DNA of 64,000 nt from an uncultured Clostridia bacterium (GTDB lineage Bacteria > Bacillota > Clostridia > Oscillospirales > Acutalibacteraceae): contig CALEIS010000135.1 in NCBI GenBank assembly GCA_937877675.1, forward strand, positions 124,001-188,000, written 5' to 3'. How positions within the stretch are numbered: the stretch's first letter is position 1; each line of letters starts with the position of its first letter. The position numbers were made by a program, and so were the translations under genes. Below, piece after piece: positions 12,501 to 19,633 of the stretch. The notes beneath the pieces are model-generated. The model had not been told where the DNA came from. It was given only the letters and a program-made list of their open reading frames with translations, and searched no databases.

Positions 12501-13030
12501 AAGATGTTTCATTTAGTTACAACTCTTTGTTGGGTAGTTTCTTGATTTCATATATTATCATTGACAATAATGGTACACCTTATATATTCGAGCATAAATT
12601 CAAATGCGATACTATTGAATATTTCTTAGGTAGTTTGATTACCTCAATGTATACTATAAAGAATGTGCTCAATGAAAATGATGACATTATTGATATCAAT
12701 TATAGTTATAATGATAAATTGACTAATCCTTCAATTAGTGTTTCAACTCCTGCCGTGAATAATATATCCTCCTTGATTTTCCAAAAAGATGGGGCAGGAA
12801 CTGATGACGATGACAATGAAAATGACGGTGGAGATGATGGTGGCGATAACGGAGATAACGGTGACAATGAAGATGAGGGTGGAGATGACGGTGGAGATTT
12901 CATTACAAACTACGATATAAGTGAAGCCAATGGTAATACTCAGGTGACAGGTGAATGGTATAAAAATATTGCAGCCCCAGCAGGATTAAAGATTGTTCGC
13001 GTTCTTGATGAGGTTGCCTATGATAAATAA
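9506..13030 (+). CDS. giant baseplate/tail structural protein with acidic Gly/Asp linker, TAG-recoded
   Basis: A 1174-residue protein read through 15 TAG codons. The N-terminal ~250 residues are helical and basic (MNLSQIISIINGYVNAKDS...), the middle is beta-rich, and near residues 1090-1135 lies a highly acidic D/G/E/N repeat linker. A short C-terminal domain follows (TGEWYKNIAAPAGLKIVRV). No known family was recognised. Position directly behind the PKD protein in the baseplate operon suggests a wedge or peripheral baseplate protein. The start at 9506 is used because the frame is open from there only when the TAG five codons in is sense. Confidence 0.7.
13022..13029 (+). promoter_or_regulatory. 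late-type promoter motif (GATAAATA)
   Basis: Overlaps the TAA of the upstream gene; the ATG at 13041 falls at +7. Confidence 0.45.
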
Positions 13031-13040
13031 TTTCACGATT

Positions 13041-13412
13041 ATGATTATTTCAGTAACACAATTCTTTCAGGTTCAACAGGCTATCAAAATGCACCATTGG
13101 GTAACTTCTGATTACTCTACTCATGTTCTTTTGGACGATTTCTTGAAGGATTATTCTAATTTGGTTGATGAAATTGTTGAAAACTTCCTCTCTCATCATG
13201 GTAATAGTCTTGAGATTGTTGATGTTCAGCCTTATGATGCTGCATTTAGTAGTTTAGAATCATTACTTCAACTTGCAGGGGTTTCTTTTGATGAAGTTCG
13301 AGAGAACATTGATAAAATGCCTAAAGGTATGAGAACTATTCTTGATGAAGTGGATACAACATTGAGAAAGTATTCATATCTCTTTAGAAAATTACCTAAC
13401 AGTGTGGCATAA
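13041..13412 (+). CDS. DUF5856-like small helical protein
   Basis: A 123-residue, largely helical protein. The start region VTQFFQVQQAIKMHHWVTSDYSTHVLLDDF and the following DLVDEIVENFLSHHG resemble DUF5856, a small phage family with a Dps/ferritin-like look (conserved H-W and a DE-VE pair). ATG 13041 is preferred to ATG 13020 because the latter lies upstream of the late promoter start point and overlaps the previous gene. No TAG codons. The family assignment is by motif only; no function is known to me. Confidence 0.6.
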   Translation: MIISVTQFFQVQQAIKMHHWVTSDYSTHVLLDDFLKDYSNLVDEIVENFLSHHGNSLEIVDVQPYDAAFSSLESLLQLAGVSFDEVRENIDKMPKGMRTILDEVDTTLRKYSYLFRKLPNSVA

Positions 13413-13413
13413 G

Positions 13414-13620
13414 ATGGATGGAGATAATCTAATATTTTCAGGTAAAATAAGTTCATAGGTAGAAGATTTGACTTATGATATATTATTAAGTTAGTTTTCT
13501 GACAAAGATTATAACAAAGTATATGTTCAAAGTGTAACATTAGCAGGTAAAGAAATATTATTTTTTGTAGAAATTGATGGAACTGAAAGTATTATTCGTA
13601 TTCGTGTTGAAAATGACTAA
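13414..13620 (+). CDS. small hypothetical protein, TAG-recoded
   Basis: A 68-residue protein visible only when two TAG codons (near 13456 and 13492) are read as sense; it ends at TAA 13618-13620. It begins 1 bp after the preceding stop and is followed by a late promoter motif that overlaps its end. The sequence (MDGDNLIFSGKISSQVEDLTYD...) is beta-rich, with FVEIDGTESIIRIRVEND at the C-terminus. No family recognised. It is a good test case because a standard-code gene finder would miss it. Confidence 0.6.
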
Positions 13621-13623
13621 ATA
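13616..13623 (+). promoter_or_regulatory. late-type promoter motif (ACTAAATA)
   Basis: T4-late-like octamer; ATG 13634 falls at +6. Confidence 0.45.
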
Positions 13624-13633
13624 AAGTATAACA

Positions 13634-14254
13634 ATGGCTAATATCAATAAAGAACAACGACTTCTTGAAGCAGTTAATGATGTGGTAAACTATTTCCACA
13701 GAAATAACAAGAGAGTATATGCAACAGCAGTACAAAATGCAGTTGGTTATGTACGTCTCTATGAATCAGGTAATTATGGTTTCAAACAGTTCCGTCACGG
13801 TGTAAATAAGAATCTCTGTGAATCTCTCTATTTTATGAATTGTGACCCTGATTGCTCTCTCAATTTGAAGAGAACAGTTAGACAGATTCTTGAGAACTAC
13901 CGTAAGATGAATGGACTTCCTACTGATGACTTTAAGTCAGATACAGGTGAGGATTTGATGGTTGATGTTGATACAACTGCTAATCTTATTGATGCAGTAG
14001 GTACTGATGTTGCTGAGGAAGGTATTGCTATCTACATTATTGATAATACCGAGAAGGGTGAGGAATACTACCTCTCCGATATTGTTGATGACCTTGTTGA
14101 TAAGTATCCTGAGAAGGGTGCATACGAGGTTCGTCTTGGTTTTGAGAACAAGGTTTGGGAGAAAGTTAAGGAACTTATTTGTCATGGTTACTTTGAGGTA
14201 ACAGAACGTGACCAGGTAAACGGTGCTATCTCAGCAGTACGCCGTGTTCGCTAA
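13634..14254 (+). CDS. hypothetical protein, late-type promoter
   Basis: A 206-residue protein with no recognised family. The N-terminal ~95 residues are basic and helical (VNYFHRNNKRVYATAVQNAV...), possibly nucleic-acid binding; the C-terminal ~90 residues are acidic, with a winged-helix-like end (YEVRLGFENKVWEKVKELICHGYFEV). No TAG codons, unlike the preceding structural genes. It closes the baseplate transcription unit and is followed by a strong terminator. The DNA-binding idea is inference from composition only. Confidence 0.7.
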   Translation: MANINKEQRLLEAVNDVVNYFHRNNKRVYATAVQNAVGYVRLYESGNYGFKQFRHGVNKNLCESLYFMNCDPDCSLNLKRTVRQILENYRKMNGLPTDDFKSDTGEDLMVDVDTTANLIDAVGTDVAEEGIAIYIIDNTEKGEEYYLSDIVDDLVDKYPEKGAYEVRLGFENKVWEKVKELICHGYFEVTERDQVNGAISAVRRVR

Positions 14255-14289
14255 TAATTTTGGTTGACATAATGCGATTATGCGTGAAG

Positions 14290-14320
14290 GGAGTAACTGA
14301 AAAAGTTACTCCTTTTTTTT
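14290..14320 (+). terminator. Rho-independent terminator
   Basis: Stem GGAGTAACT / AGTTACTCC followed by T8; ends the baseplate module. Confidence 0.85.
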
Positions 14321-14360
14321 TATTTTTCTCTATTACCTCAAACTTTTTTCAAGTTTTCGC

Positions 14361-14388
14361 TTGACATTGATGAGAACATGTGTATAAT
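14361..14388 (+). promoter_or_regulatory. early-type promoter, near-leaderless
   Basis: TTGACA (14361-14366), 16-bp spacer containing GAGAAC, TATAAT (14383-14388). The predicted start is 14395, 5 nt before the ATG at 14400. Confidence 0.8.
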
Positions 14389-14399
14389 AGTGGCAACAC

Positions 14400-14615
14400 A
14401 TGACGGAAGAATTATACAAGAGTGCAATATTCGACACAGATAAGAAGTACATTCAGCACTTGAGAAATTCTATCGCAGTGTTAGAAGGATGTGTCCGTAG
14501 AGGTGAAGATGTGATGATTGAAGCTCCTATGGCAACAAGAATTCTCTTAGATTTCTATTATGAGACATTAAGAAGAACTTTATTATATGGCAAAGAAGAC
14601 AACAAAGAAAGCTAA
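14400..14615 (+). CDS. small hypothetical early protein
   Basis: A 71-residue helical protein (MTEELYKSAIFDTDKKYIQHL...) without recognised domains. It is the first gene of an early-type operon, with its ATG only about 5 nt after the predicted transcription start and no Shine-Dalgarno sequence. Its 3' end overlaps the dUTPase gene by 29 nt, which suggests translational coupling. Function unknown. Confidence 0.65.
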   Translation: MTEELYKSAIFDTDKKYIQHLRNSIAVLEGCVRRGEDVMIEAPMATRILLDFYYETLRRTLLYGKEDNKES

Positions 14616-15198
14616 GCCTGATGTTGCAAAGATTAAGGTGCAGTGCTTTGGGAATGTTCCCAAGCGTGGCACGACAGTTGCAGCAGGATGGGATGTCAAT
14701 CCTATTTCTGTGAAGCTGATTGCACATAATGGTTATGAGGTGGAGTGTCGGACTAACGCTGAAGTAACAGCAGCTTGTCAGAAACTCCGTGAGATGGATA
14801 AGCGTTCATGGGCAAGACGATTCCGTGATTGGCTCAAGGACGAAACTCCTAACAAGGGATGGAAGCAGTTGTGGTTCAATACAGGACTTCGTTGTGCTCC
14901 TGAGGATGCAGAGATTTACATTTCTCTTGAGCCTTGCAGCAGAACTACCAAGACTGATTACCAGATGCACAACTCCCTTGGAACTGTGGATAATGATTAT
15001 CGTGGTATTATGTATGCCGTGTATTCCGCTAATTGGACTACTTATGATGATTACAGCATTATCCGACTTCTCAATACCTGCTGCCAGCTCAAGGCTAAGA
15101 AGACTATTGAGATGGAATTTATTGAGACAGAAGAACTTACTGAAACCGCACGTGGCGAAGGTGGTTTTGGTTCAACAGAAAAACTCGCTAACAAGTAA
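14587..15198 (+). CDS. dut: dUTPase-like nucleotidohydrolase
   Basis: Hydrolyses dUTP to dUMP and pyrophosphate, keeping uracil out of phage DNA and feeding thymidylate synthesis. The trimeric dUTPase motifs are visible in order: AAGWDV (32-37, motif 1), EPCSRTT (~115-121, motif 2), NSLGTVDNDYRG (129-140, motif 3 with the catalytic Asp region), and the Gly-rich C-terminal arm RGEGGFGST (189-197, motif 5). At 203 residues it is longer than usual (~150) because of an insertion at ~45-110 with a WARRFRDWLKDE segment. It pairs functionally with the dihydrofolate reductase at 46.5 kb. Confidence 0.9.
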   Translation: MAKKTTKKAKPDVAKIKVQCFGNVPKRGTTVAAGWDVNPISVKLIAHNGYEVECRTNAEVTAACQKLREMDKRSWARRFRDWLKDETPNKGWKQLWFNTGLRCAPEDAEIYISLEPCSRTTKTDYQMHNSLGTVDNDYRGIMYAVYSANWTTYDDYSIIRLLNTCCQLKAKKTIEMEFIETEELTETARGEGGFGSTEKLANK

Positions 15199-15206
15199 TA
15201 AGACAT

Positions 15207-16229
15207 ATGAATAAGATTATTGCACTTGGTGCTTTGCTCTTTGTGAGTGGTATTGTATGCCTCTGCAACATGAGCAACGAGAAGGTGGACGGTGGTTATG
15301 CTGCCTATGTATATTCCAACCCTGTATGGGGTTGTAAAGAGTTCAAGCAGGTAATCAACGGCCCAGGTGGTACAGGTATGGTATGGCGACAGGATTCCAT
15401 CGTTGTATGTGTAACTCCTTATACAATGATGGAGAGCTTTGATGACATTCGTGCAGCAGACCAGCTCAAGATGAATGCAGAAGCTCACCTTGTATGGCGT
15501 ATTGACCCCACCAAGATTAAGGAATTCGTGGAACAGTATGGTGCTATTAGTGAGGTAGAACATACTCCTGAAGCAATTGCTACTGATGCTTACAATAGCT
15601 TCGTGAAGCAGCCATTCCGCACTGCGGTTCGCACTTCCATTGCAGAGTATCGTGGACTTGATGCCCCTGCTAATATCCCTGCAATTACCAATAAGGTAGA
15701 GACTATTCTTCGACAGCACTTTGATGGTACTCCCTTTATCATTGAGAGTGTGACGATTGGACATACCATTCCCCCTGAGTCAGTAACTGCTGGTATTACT
15801 CGCAAGGTAGAAGCTTCACAGGAGTATGAGCGACAGGCTATTCAGCTTGAAATTGCTAGACGTAATGAGGAGATTCAGCTTGCAGAAGGTCGTGCTCAGG
15901 CTAACCGTGTCCGTGAGGAAGCTCAGGGTGCTCTTGATAAGGCTAAGGCAGAAGCAGATGCAGAGCTTTACCGTCAGCAGCAAGCAGCAGCAGCCGTTCT
16001 TGCCATGCGAACAGCAGAAGCAGAAGGTATGAAGCTTGAAGCAGAGGGTCGCAGAGCATTGAATGAAGCCATTGGTGAGAATCTCATTCGATTTGAAGCT
16101 ATTCGCCGTGTAGGTGAAGCTAAAGTACCTAATATCAATGTTGGTTCTGATGCCATTAGACCTTTGATGAACGTGGTACAACAGGCTTTTGGTGGAGGTG
16201 CTCAGCCTACTCCCACTCCAGCTAACTAA
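15207..16229 (+). CDS. SPFH/prohibitin-domain membrane protein
   Basis: A 340-residue protein with an N-terminal membrane anchor (residues ~3-20, ending in a Cys-rich stretch that could be a lipobox-like site), an SPFH/band-7 domain at ~25-200 (PYTMMESFDDIRAAD, then a VEASQEYERQAIQLEIARR junction), and a long Ala/Glu-rich coiled coil at ~200-290 typical of stomatin/prohibitin-type scaffolds. It ends with a Pro/Thr tail. SPFH proteins form ring scaffolds at membranes, and large phages carry homologues of uncertain role. It lies in the early operon after dut and is followed by a terminator. Confidence 0.85.
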   Translation: MNKIIALGALLFVSGIVCLCNMSNEKVDGGYAAYVYSNPVWGCKEFKQVINGPGGTGMVWRQDSIVVCVTPYTMMESFDDIRAADQLKMNAEAHLVWRIDPTKIKEFVEQYGAISEVEHTPEAIATDAYNSFVKQPFRTAVRTSIAEYRGLDAPANIPAITNKVETILRQHFDGTPFIIESVTIGHTIPPESVTAGITRKVEASQEYERQAIQLEIARRNEEIQLAEGRAQANRVREEAQGALDKAKAEADAELYRQQQAAAAVLAMRTAEAEGMKLEAEGRRALNEAIGENLIRFEAIRRVGEAKVPNINVGSDAIRPLMNVVQQAFGGGAQPTPTPAN

Positions 16230-16249
16230 AATCCCCATCCGTGTGCTTG

Positions 16250-16285
16250 AAAACCCCATTTCCGAAAGGATTTGGGGTTTTCTTG
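16250..16285 (+). terminator. Rho-independent terminator
   Basis: Stem AAAACCCCA / TGGGGTTTT followed by a T-rich run. Confidence 0.8.
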
Positions 16286-16317
16286 TTACTTTTTGTATAA
16301 AAAATTCAAAAAAGTTC

Positions 16318-16346
16318 TTGACATTATTAGAATTTTAGTGTATAAT
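16318..16346 (+). promoter_or_regulatory. early-type promoter
   Basis: TTGACA 16318-16323, 17-bp spacer, TATAAT 16341-16346, preceded by an A-rich AAAATTCAAAAAAG element. The ~26-nt leader carries AAAGGAAC as a Shine-Dalgarno-like site. Confidence 0.85.
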
Positions 16347-16378
16347 CTCCCTGACGAAACAAGAAAGGAACAAAAAAG

Positions 16379-16633
16379 ATGATTGAAGGAAGAACTTATC
16401 TCAGAGCAGCAGACCTTATCCGCATTCTCACCGAAGCAGCAGAACGTGCAGGGCAGTCCCTTGAGGATTATCAGGTATGTATCGAAGCAAACTGGAGAAA
16501 TAATGACTACGATTTGCTTGAACAGGTTCGTGTAAGAACTGGTCGTTATGGTGTAACTCTTCAACTCCTTGAGGAGGATGATTTGGAGTATTACAGTGAA
16601 TCTGATTTGCGAGTAGATGAAATTAATTTGTAA
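16379..16633 (+). CDS. small hypothetical early protein
   Basis: An 84-residue acidic protein (MIEGRTYLRAADLIRILTEAAERAGQ...) with a helical N-terminus and a beta-rich C-terminal half. No family recognised. It is one of the few early genes with a leader (~26 nt) and an AAAGGAAC ribosome-binding site. The next promoter begins 17 nt after its stop, so it is transcribed as a single gene or by read-through. Confidence 0.7.
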   Translation: MIEGRTYLRAADLIRILTEAAERAGQSLEDYQVCIEANWRNNDYDLLEQVRVRTGRYGVTLQLLEEDDLEYYSESDLRVDEINL

Positions 16634-16650
16634 AAAATTCAAAAATTAGC

Positions 16651-16679
16651 TTGACAAAAACCTAAAAACCTAGTATAAT
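16651..16679 (+). promoter_or_regulatory. early-type promoter, leaderless
   Basis: TTGACA 16651-16656, 17-bp spacer, TATAAT 16674-16679. The predicted start equals the A of ATG 16686. Confidence 0.85.
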
Positions 16680-16685
16680 ACCGCC

Positions 16686-16877
16686 ATGAACTACAAGAAC
16701 ACCATTGAGAACATTCCTGCCATTGTGGAAATCCGTGTGAAGGCTCGCCTTGAAGAGTATAAGGCAAATCATCCTGATTATTTCATGCAGCTCAATGAGG
16801 TTGATTTTGCACGTATCGTGGAATACTTCTACAAGGAAGAGGGGCGTAAGTATCTCGCTGAGGTAATGGGTTGGTAA
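16686..16877 (+). CDS. small hypothetical early protein, leaderless
   Basis: A 63-residue protein (MNYKNTIENIPAIVEIRVKAR...) that is helical and charged. Its ATG coincides with the predicted +1, so it should be made from a leaderless mRNA. No family recognised. The next gene follows 25 nt downstream. Confidence 0.65.
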   Translation: MNYKNTIENIPAIVEIRVKARLEEYKANHPDYFMQLNEVDFARIVEYFYKEEGRKYLAEVMGW

Positions 16878-16902
16878 AATTTCAAACAAAAACTATACAA
16901 TT

Positions 16903-17322
16903 ATGTCTACTAGAGCATTGATTATTGGTAAGAGTAAGGACGGTCAGTATCATTATGGTCAGACCCACTTTGATGGCATGGATAACCTGGAATGGTTGCA
17001 GAAGAACATGAACGATGTGGATAAGGTGGAGGAGTTTCTTCACTACATGACAGAGGGATGTGCTGACGGTGGAGAAGGACATGGTATTAGCTTTCTTGGT
17101 TATGAGAAAGAGCCTGTTGAAGCGGTAGGGGCGTATGGGCTTAAGTATATTGACAAGCGTCCTAATTACAACAAACCTAAAGTGGAATGGTATGAGGATG
17201 GTTACAACTGTGGCATTTCCAAGACCAAGAAGGCTATTCTTGAGATGGTAAAGGCAGGTCATTTTGATTTTCCTGAGTACATTTCCTATTGGGATGGCAA
17301 GAAGTGGAAAAACATTCGATAA
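16903..17322 (+). CDS. MSTRAL-type phage protein of unknown function
   Basis: A 139-residue protein beginning MSTRALIIGKSKDGQYHYGQTHFDGM, which resembles a family of small phage proteins that start MSTRALI and carry a Y-H-DG motif; their function is unknown to me. It has GHGISFLGYEKEP in the middle and a basic, Trp-containing C-terminus. It lies in an early operon behind a leaderless small gene and before two tiny membrane proteins. Confidence 0.7.
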   Translation: MSTRALIIGKSKDGQYHYGQTHFDGMDNLEWLQKNMNDVDKVEEFLHYMTEGCADGGEGHGISFLGYEKEPVEAVGAYGLKYIDKRPNYNKPKVEWYEDGYNCGISKTKKAILEMVKAGHFDFPEYISYWDGKKWKNIR

Positions 17323-17331
17323 AATTCAAAT

Positions 17332-17511
17332 ATGTTTAGGACATTAGAGGATATTAGGATAGCATTTGAAATCATTTTTGCAATACTAATCTATCTAGTA
17401 TATGTGACGGTGATTATATTCCTGAATATTTTACTCTATATTCTGTTTTTCCTAGCTCTTACTGCACCGTTTTGGATTATTGGTGGAATAATTTGGGGAA
17501 TTTTTGCATAA
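17332..17511 (+). CDS. small membrane protein (two predicted TM helices)
   Basis: A 59-residue protein (MFRTLEDIRIAFEIIFAILIY...) that is nearly all hydrophobic after residue 10. Two membrane helices are plausible at ~10-32 and ~36-57. It starts 9 nt after the previous stop. The stop codon merges into the AAAATTCAAAAAAG tract preceding the next promoter. No family recognised; it might act on the host membrane, but nothing shows that directly. Confidence 0.6.
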   Translation: MFRTLEDIRIAFEIIFAILIYLVYVTVIIFLNILLYILFFLALTAPFWIIGGIIWGIFA

Positions 17512-17527
17512 AAATTCAAAAAAGTTC

Positions 17528-17556
17528 TTGACAATTATCCAAAACTAGTGTATAAT
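17528..17556 (+). promoter_or_regulatory. early-type promoter
   Basis: TTGACA 17528-17533, 17-bp spacer, TATAAT 17551-17556; leader of ~23 nt before ATG 17586. Confidence 0.85.
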
Positions 17557-17585
17557 TCCCTCGGAACAACAAACTAAACACGAAC

Positions 17586-17732
17586 ATGATTAACTTCTTC
17601 AAAAAAGCTTACGAAATCTACCACATGTGCTGCATTATTGGGTTCTGCCTGATTCTTGATGCTATTGTCATTGGTGTGGTGTTGGTTGCACCTCTGTTGT
17701 GGATTCTTGATAATGTGCCTTGCCCTTTCTAA
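17586..17732 (+). CDS. tiny membrane protein
   Basis: A 48-residue protein (MINFFKKAYEIYHMCCIIGFC...) with one long hydrophobic segment at ~14-42 containing a Cys pair. It directly follows an early-type promoter, and the next ATG is 4 nt after its stop. No family recognised. The promoter, start and spacing support it as a real gene. Confidence 0.6.
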   Translation: MINFFKKAYEIYHMCCIIGFCLILDAIVIGVVLVAPLLWILDNVPCPF

Positions 17733-17736
17733 TGCT

Positions 17737-17970
17737 ATGAAAATAACAGTAGGAAAACGATACGAAGTAGTAGGACAAGACATTTATGGGGCAGGGAAGA
17801 GCCACATTGTTGAAGTCATTGCTCGTAATGGAGATGAAATCATTGTAAAAACTGACAATGGACTTGACGGTGAGGGAGTGGTAGATGAGGACGAAGATGC
17901 CGAAGTCACACTTGAGAACAATAATCACTATTTCTTTAGAGGAACTTTTGGCGTAGAACACATTTTGTAA
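17737..17970 (+). CDS. small hypothetical protein, SH3-like
   Basis: A 77-residue acidic protein, MKITVGKRYEVVGQDIYGAG..., with a beta-rich pattern (KRYEVV, SHIVEVIARNGDEIIVKTDNG) that resembles a small SH3-like barrel. The start at 17737 is taken because it is the first ATG after the stop of the upstream gene. A KY-V-x-W/GxG element also occurs in the following gene (VGKSYWAWVHW), suggesting related folds. No function known. Confidence 0.6.
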   Translation: MKITVGKRYEVVGQDIYGAGKSHIVEVIARNGDEIIVKTDNGLDGEGVVDEDEDAEVTLENNNHYFFRGTFGVEHIL

Positions 17971-17975
17971 AAAAT

Positions 17976-18506
17976 ATGGACAACATTACTGATAAAGACA
18001 TTGAGACACTCCGTTTGGTTACGGAGATTCGTGAAACTGCTACTAAACTCCGTGAGCTGAGCATTGAATGGCAGAAGCATTCAGGTGGTAATTGGCAGGT
18101 AGAACGAAATAGCTATGAAGGTGCTTGTTCTGAGATTATTGATGATATGGAGCGTATCTTTATTAAGAAGTTTGGTCTTATTCCTAATGAGATATACCCT
18201 GAGTATGATGAACCTGTTGAAAAGCTTGAAGTAGGAAAGTCTTACTGGGCATGGGTTCATTGGCGTGGAGGTGCAGGTTCTGAAGAGATTGAGGTTGTAT
18301 CTCGTGAAGGTAAGAAGATTTATGCCAAGCTTTATCCTCCGTTCACAAAGGGTCATCTCATTGCAATTGGTGAAGTGACGGTGACGAAGCGAGAACTTGA
18401 GGATGGACGTAAGGTTACTTATGAAGAGGCATATTTCACTTGGGTAACTGATAACGGTTATGAATATCGTGGTGATATTGCAGGTTGGGATAAGGTAGAA
18501 GACTAA
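17976..18506 (+). CDS. hypothetical early protein
   Basis: A 176-residue protein. The N-terminal ~70 residues are helical (DKDIETLRLVTEIRETATKLREL); the C-terminal part from ~80 (VEKLEVGKSYWAWVHWRGGAGSEEIEVVSREG) is beta-rich and Trp-rich, with an SH3-like look similar to the preceding gene. It lies 5 nt downstream in the same operon. A similar VGKTYLVP element is found in the protein at 38275-38901. No family is known to me. Confidence 0.65.
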   Translation: MDNITDKDIETLRLVTEIRETATKLRELSIEWQKHSGGNWQVERNSYEGACSEIIDDMERIFIKKFGLIPNEIYPEYDEPVEKLEVGKSYWAWVHWRGGAGSEEIEVVSREGKKIYAKLYPPFTKGHLIAIGEVTVTKRELEDGRKVTYEEAYFTWVTDNGYEYRGDIAGWDKVED

Positions 18507-18524
18507 AAAAGTTTCAAAATTAGC

Positions 18525-18554
18525 TTGACAATCTGATTCAAAAAGTAGTATAAT
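18525..18554 (+). promoter_or_regulatory. early-type promoter with 5'-leader hairpin
   Basis: TTGACA 18525-18530, 18-bp spacer, TATAAT 18549-18554. The ~50-nt leader begins with a GTGACC / GGTCAC hairpin, which could stabilise the mRNA 5' end. Confidence 0.75.
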
Positions 18555-18611
18555 TTTCACGTGACCAAGGGGGTCACTAAAAACTAAAACAACAAAACTA
18601 AGCGAATAATT

Positions 18612-18950
18612 ATGGCTGAGTACACACGCGAAGAGGTGGAGAAGATTCTCTCCAATGGTATCCACACAGTAGTTTTCACTAAAGCTGGTGATGCTACACT
18701 TTGTACAATGAATTGCACTCGTGACTTTGAGTGGGTTCGTAATAATGCTGCTGATTTGGGATATAAAGGGACAAAGGGTGGCAAAGCAACGTCTGATGCA
18801 ATTAAAGTATGGTGCATAGATGAGAAAGAGGAGTGGGAGAATGGTTTTTCTGATGTTTACATGTGGCGTTCTTTCCATCCTGAGACTGTTGAGTCTATCA
18901 AATTCTTTGCACCCACTCGTGATGAGGACATCATTGTAGAGGAAGTGTAA
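18612..18950 (+). CDS. DUF2693-like SH3-barrel protein
   Basis: A 112-residue protein resembling DUF2693, a small SH3-barrel phage family: EVEKILSNGIHTVVFTKAGDATLCTMNCTRDFEWV, then AIKVWCIDEKEEWENGFSDVYMWRSFHPETVESIKF. The FTK-GD and MNCT segments and the VW-D...WRSF end fit the family pattern. Function unknown; such proteins are common in phages and mobile elements and are thought to act in the cytoplasm. It has its own promoter with a leader hairpin and no obvious Shine-Dalgarno site. Confidence 0.7.
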   Translation: MAEYTREEVEKILSNGIHTVVFTKAGDATLCTMNCTRDFEWVRNNAADLGYKGTKGGKATSDAIKVWCIDEKEEWENGFSDVYMWRSFHPETVESIKFFAPTRDEDIIVEEV

Positions 18951-18973
18951 AAAAATAATAAAAAACTTCAAAA

Positions 18974-19008
18974 GTTCTCCCACTTTGTTCTTGACATTGT
19001 GGGAGAAC
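18974..19008 (+). promoter_or_regulatory. 10-bp inverted repeat flanking the -35 box (putative operator)
   Basis: GTTCTCCCAC (18974-18983) and GTGGGAGAAC (18999-19008) are perfect reverse complements on either side of TTGACA (18991-18996). The right arm carries the AGAAC element seen in other promoters. Confidence 0.6.
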
Positions 19009-19018
19009 TTGTGTATAA
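18991..19018 (+). promoter_or_regulatory. early-type promoter, near-leaderless
   Basis: TTGACA 18991-18996, 16-bp spacer with GAGAAC, TATAAT 19013-19018. The predicted start 19025 is 4 nt before ATG 19029. Confidence 0.85.
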
Positions 19019-19028
19019 TAACCTCGTT

Positions 19029-19343
19029 ATGTTACAGGAAATTAAAGAGTTTCTCAAGGGTCAGCTCACATCTTCGTTATCCGTTAGCGTGTATGAAGCT
19101 GCTGCCCCTCATACGGACATCTGCTATACTCTCACTAATGGTGCATTGAATATGCGTCTGTGCTATAATAAACAGATTGATAAGGATGCTCATATCTGGG
19201 TTTATGTGCAGAATACCGATAAAACTCTCGAAATCCGTGAAGATGGCGATAAAAACTTTCAGTTCTATACAAGAATTGATAATCAAAAGGACATTAAAGA
19301 CATTATTAACATTATAAAGACCAAATTCTTTCCTAACGTATGA
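19029..19343 (+). CDS. hypothetical early protein
   Basis: A 104-residue protein, MLQEIKEFLKGQLTSSLSV..., mixed alpha/beta with a Lys-rich C-terminus. ATG 19029 is chosen because it lies just after the predicted transcription start; any longer in-frame version would begin inside the promoter. Its stop overlaps the next start (ATGA), implying translational coupling with three or four following small genes. No family recognised. Confidence 0.65.
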   Translation: MLQEIKEFLKGQLTSSLSVSVYEAAAPHTDICYTLTNGALNMRLCYNKQIDKDAHIWVYVQNTDKTLEIREDGDKNFQFYTRIDNQKDIKDIINIIKTKFFPNV

Positions 19344-19627
19344 GTACAAACGAAATAATCAAATGGTTTGAGCGTCTGATTGAGAAAAAGGCTGTGCTTC
19401 TTTCTCCTTATGGCTCTCATTGGACTCCTGAGCTGTGTTATGCAGATGGTTCTGCTTGTGTAGTATTCTCTAACACTTCCTCTGATGACGAAACTATCGA
19501 ATTCTTGCACTACATTGGTGCAGATAAGTTTGAAATCAAGGATAACAAGGTTTTTATGGATGGTACAGATGGTTGGGGTTCTGATGATGCCCTCGATGGT
19601 CAGTTCTACATTCCTTATTCCATCTAA
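19340..19627 (+). CDS. hypothetical early protein
   Basis: A 95-residue acidic protein (MSTNEIIKWFERLIEKKAVLLS...). Helical N-terminus, then beta-rich with DGTDGWGSDDALDGQFYIPYS at the end. Coupled to the preceding gene by an ATGA overlap. No family recognised. Confidence 0.65.
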   Translation: MSTNEIIKWFERLIEKKAVLLSPYGSHWTPELCYADGSACVVFSNTSSDDETIEFLHYIGADKFEIKDNKVFMDGTDGWGSDDALDGQFYIPYSI

Positions 19628-19633
19628 TTTTTT

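Noticed and set aside
12706..12903. Pro/Ser-rich minus-strand frame
   Set aside because: It is the complement of the acidic Gly/Asp linker of the baseplate protein.
14255..14400. tRNA or suppressor tRNA gene in the gap
   Set aside because: Only a terminator, a promoter and a small palindrome near 14272 were found; no cloverleaf or anticodon arm.
18081..18983. 300-codon minus-strand frame
   Set aside because: It is antisense to three plus-strand genes with good promoters and spans their promoter region.
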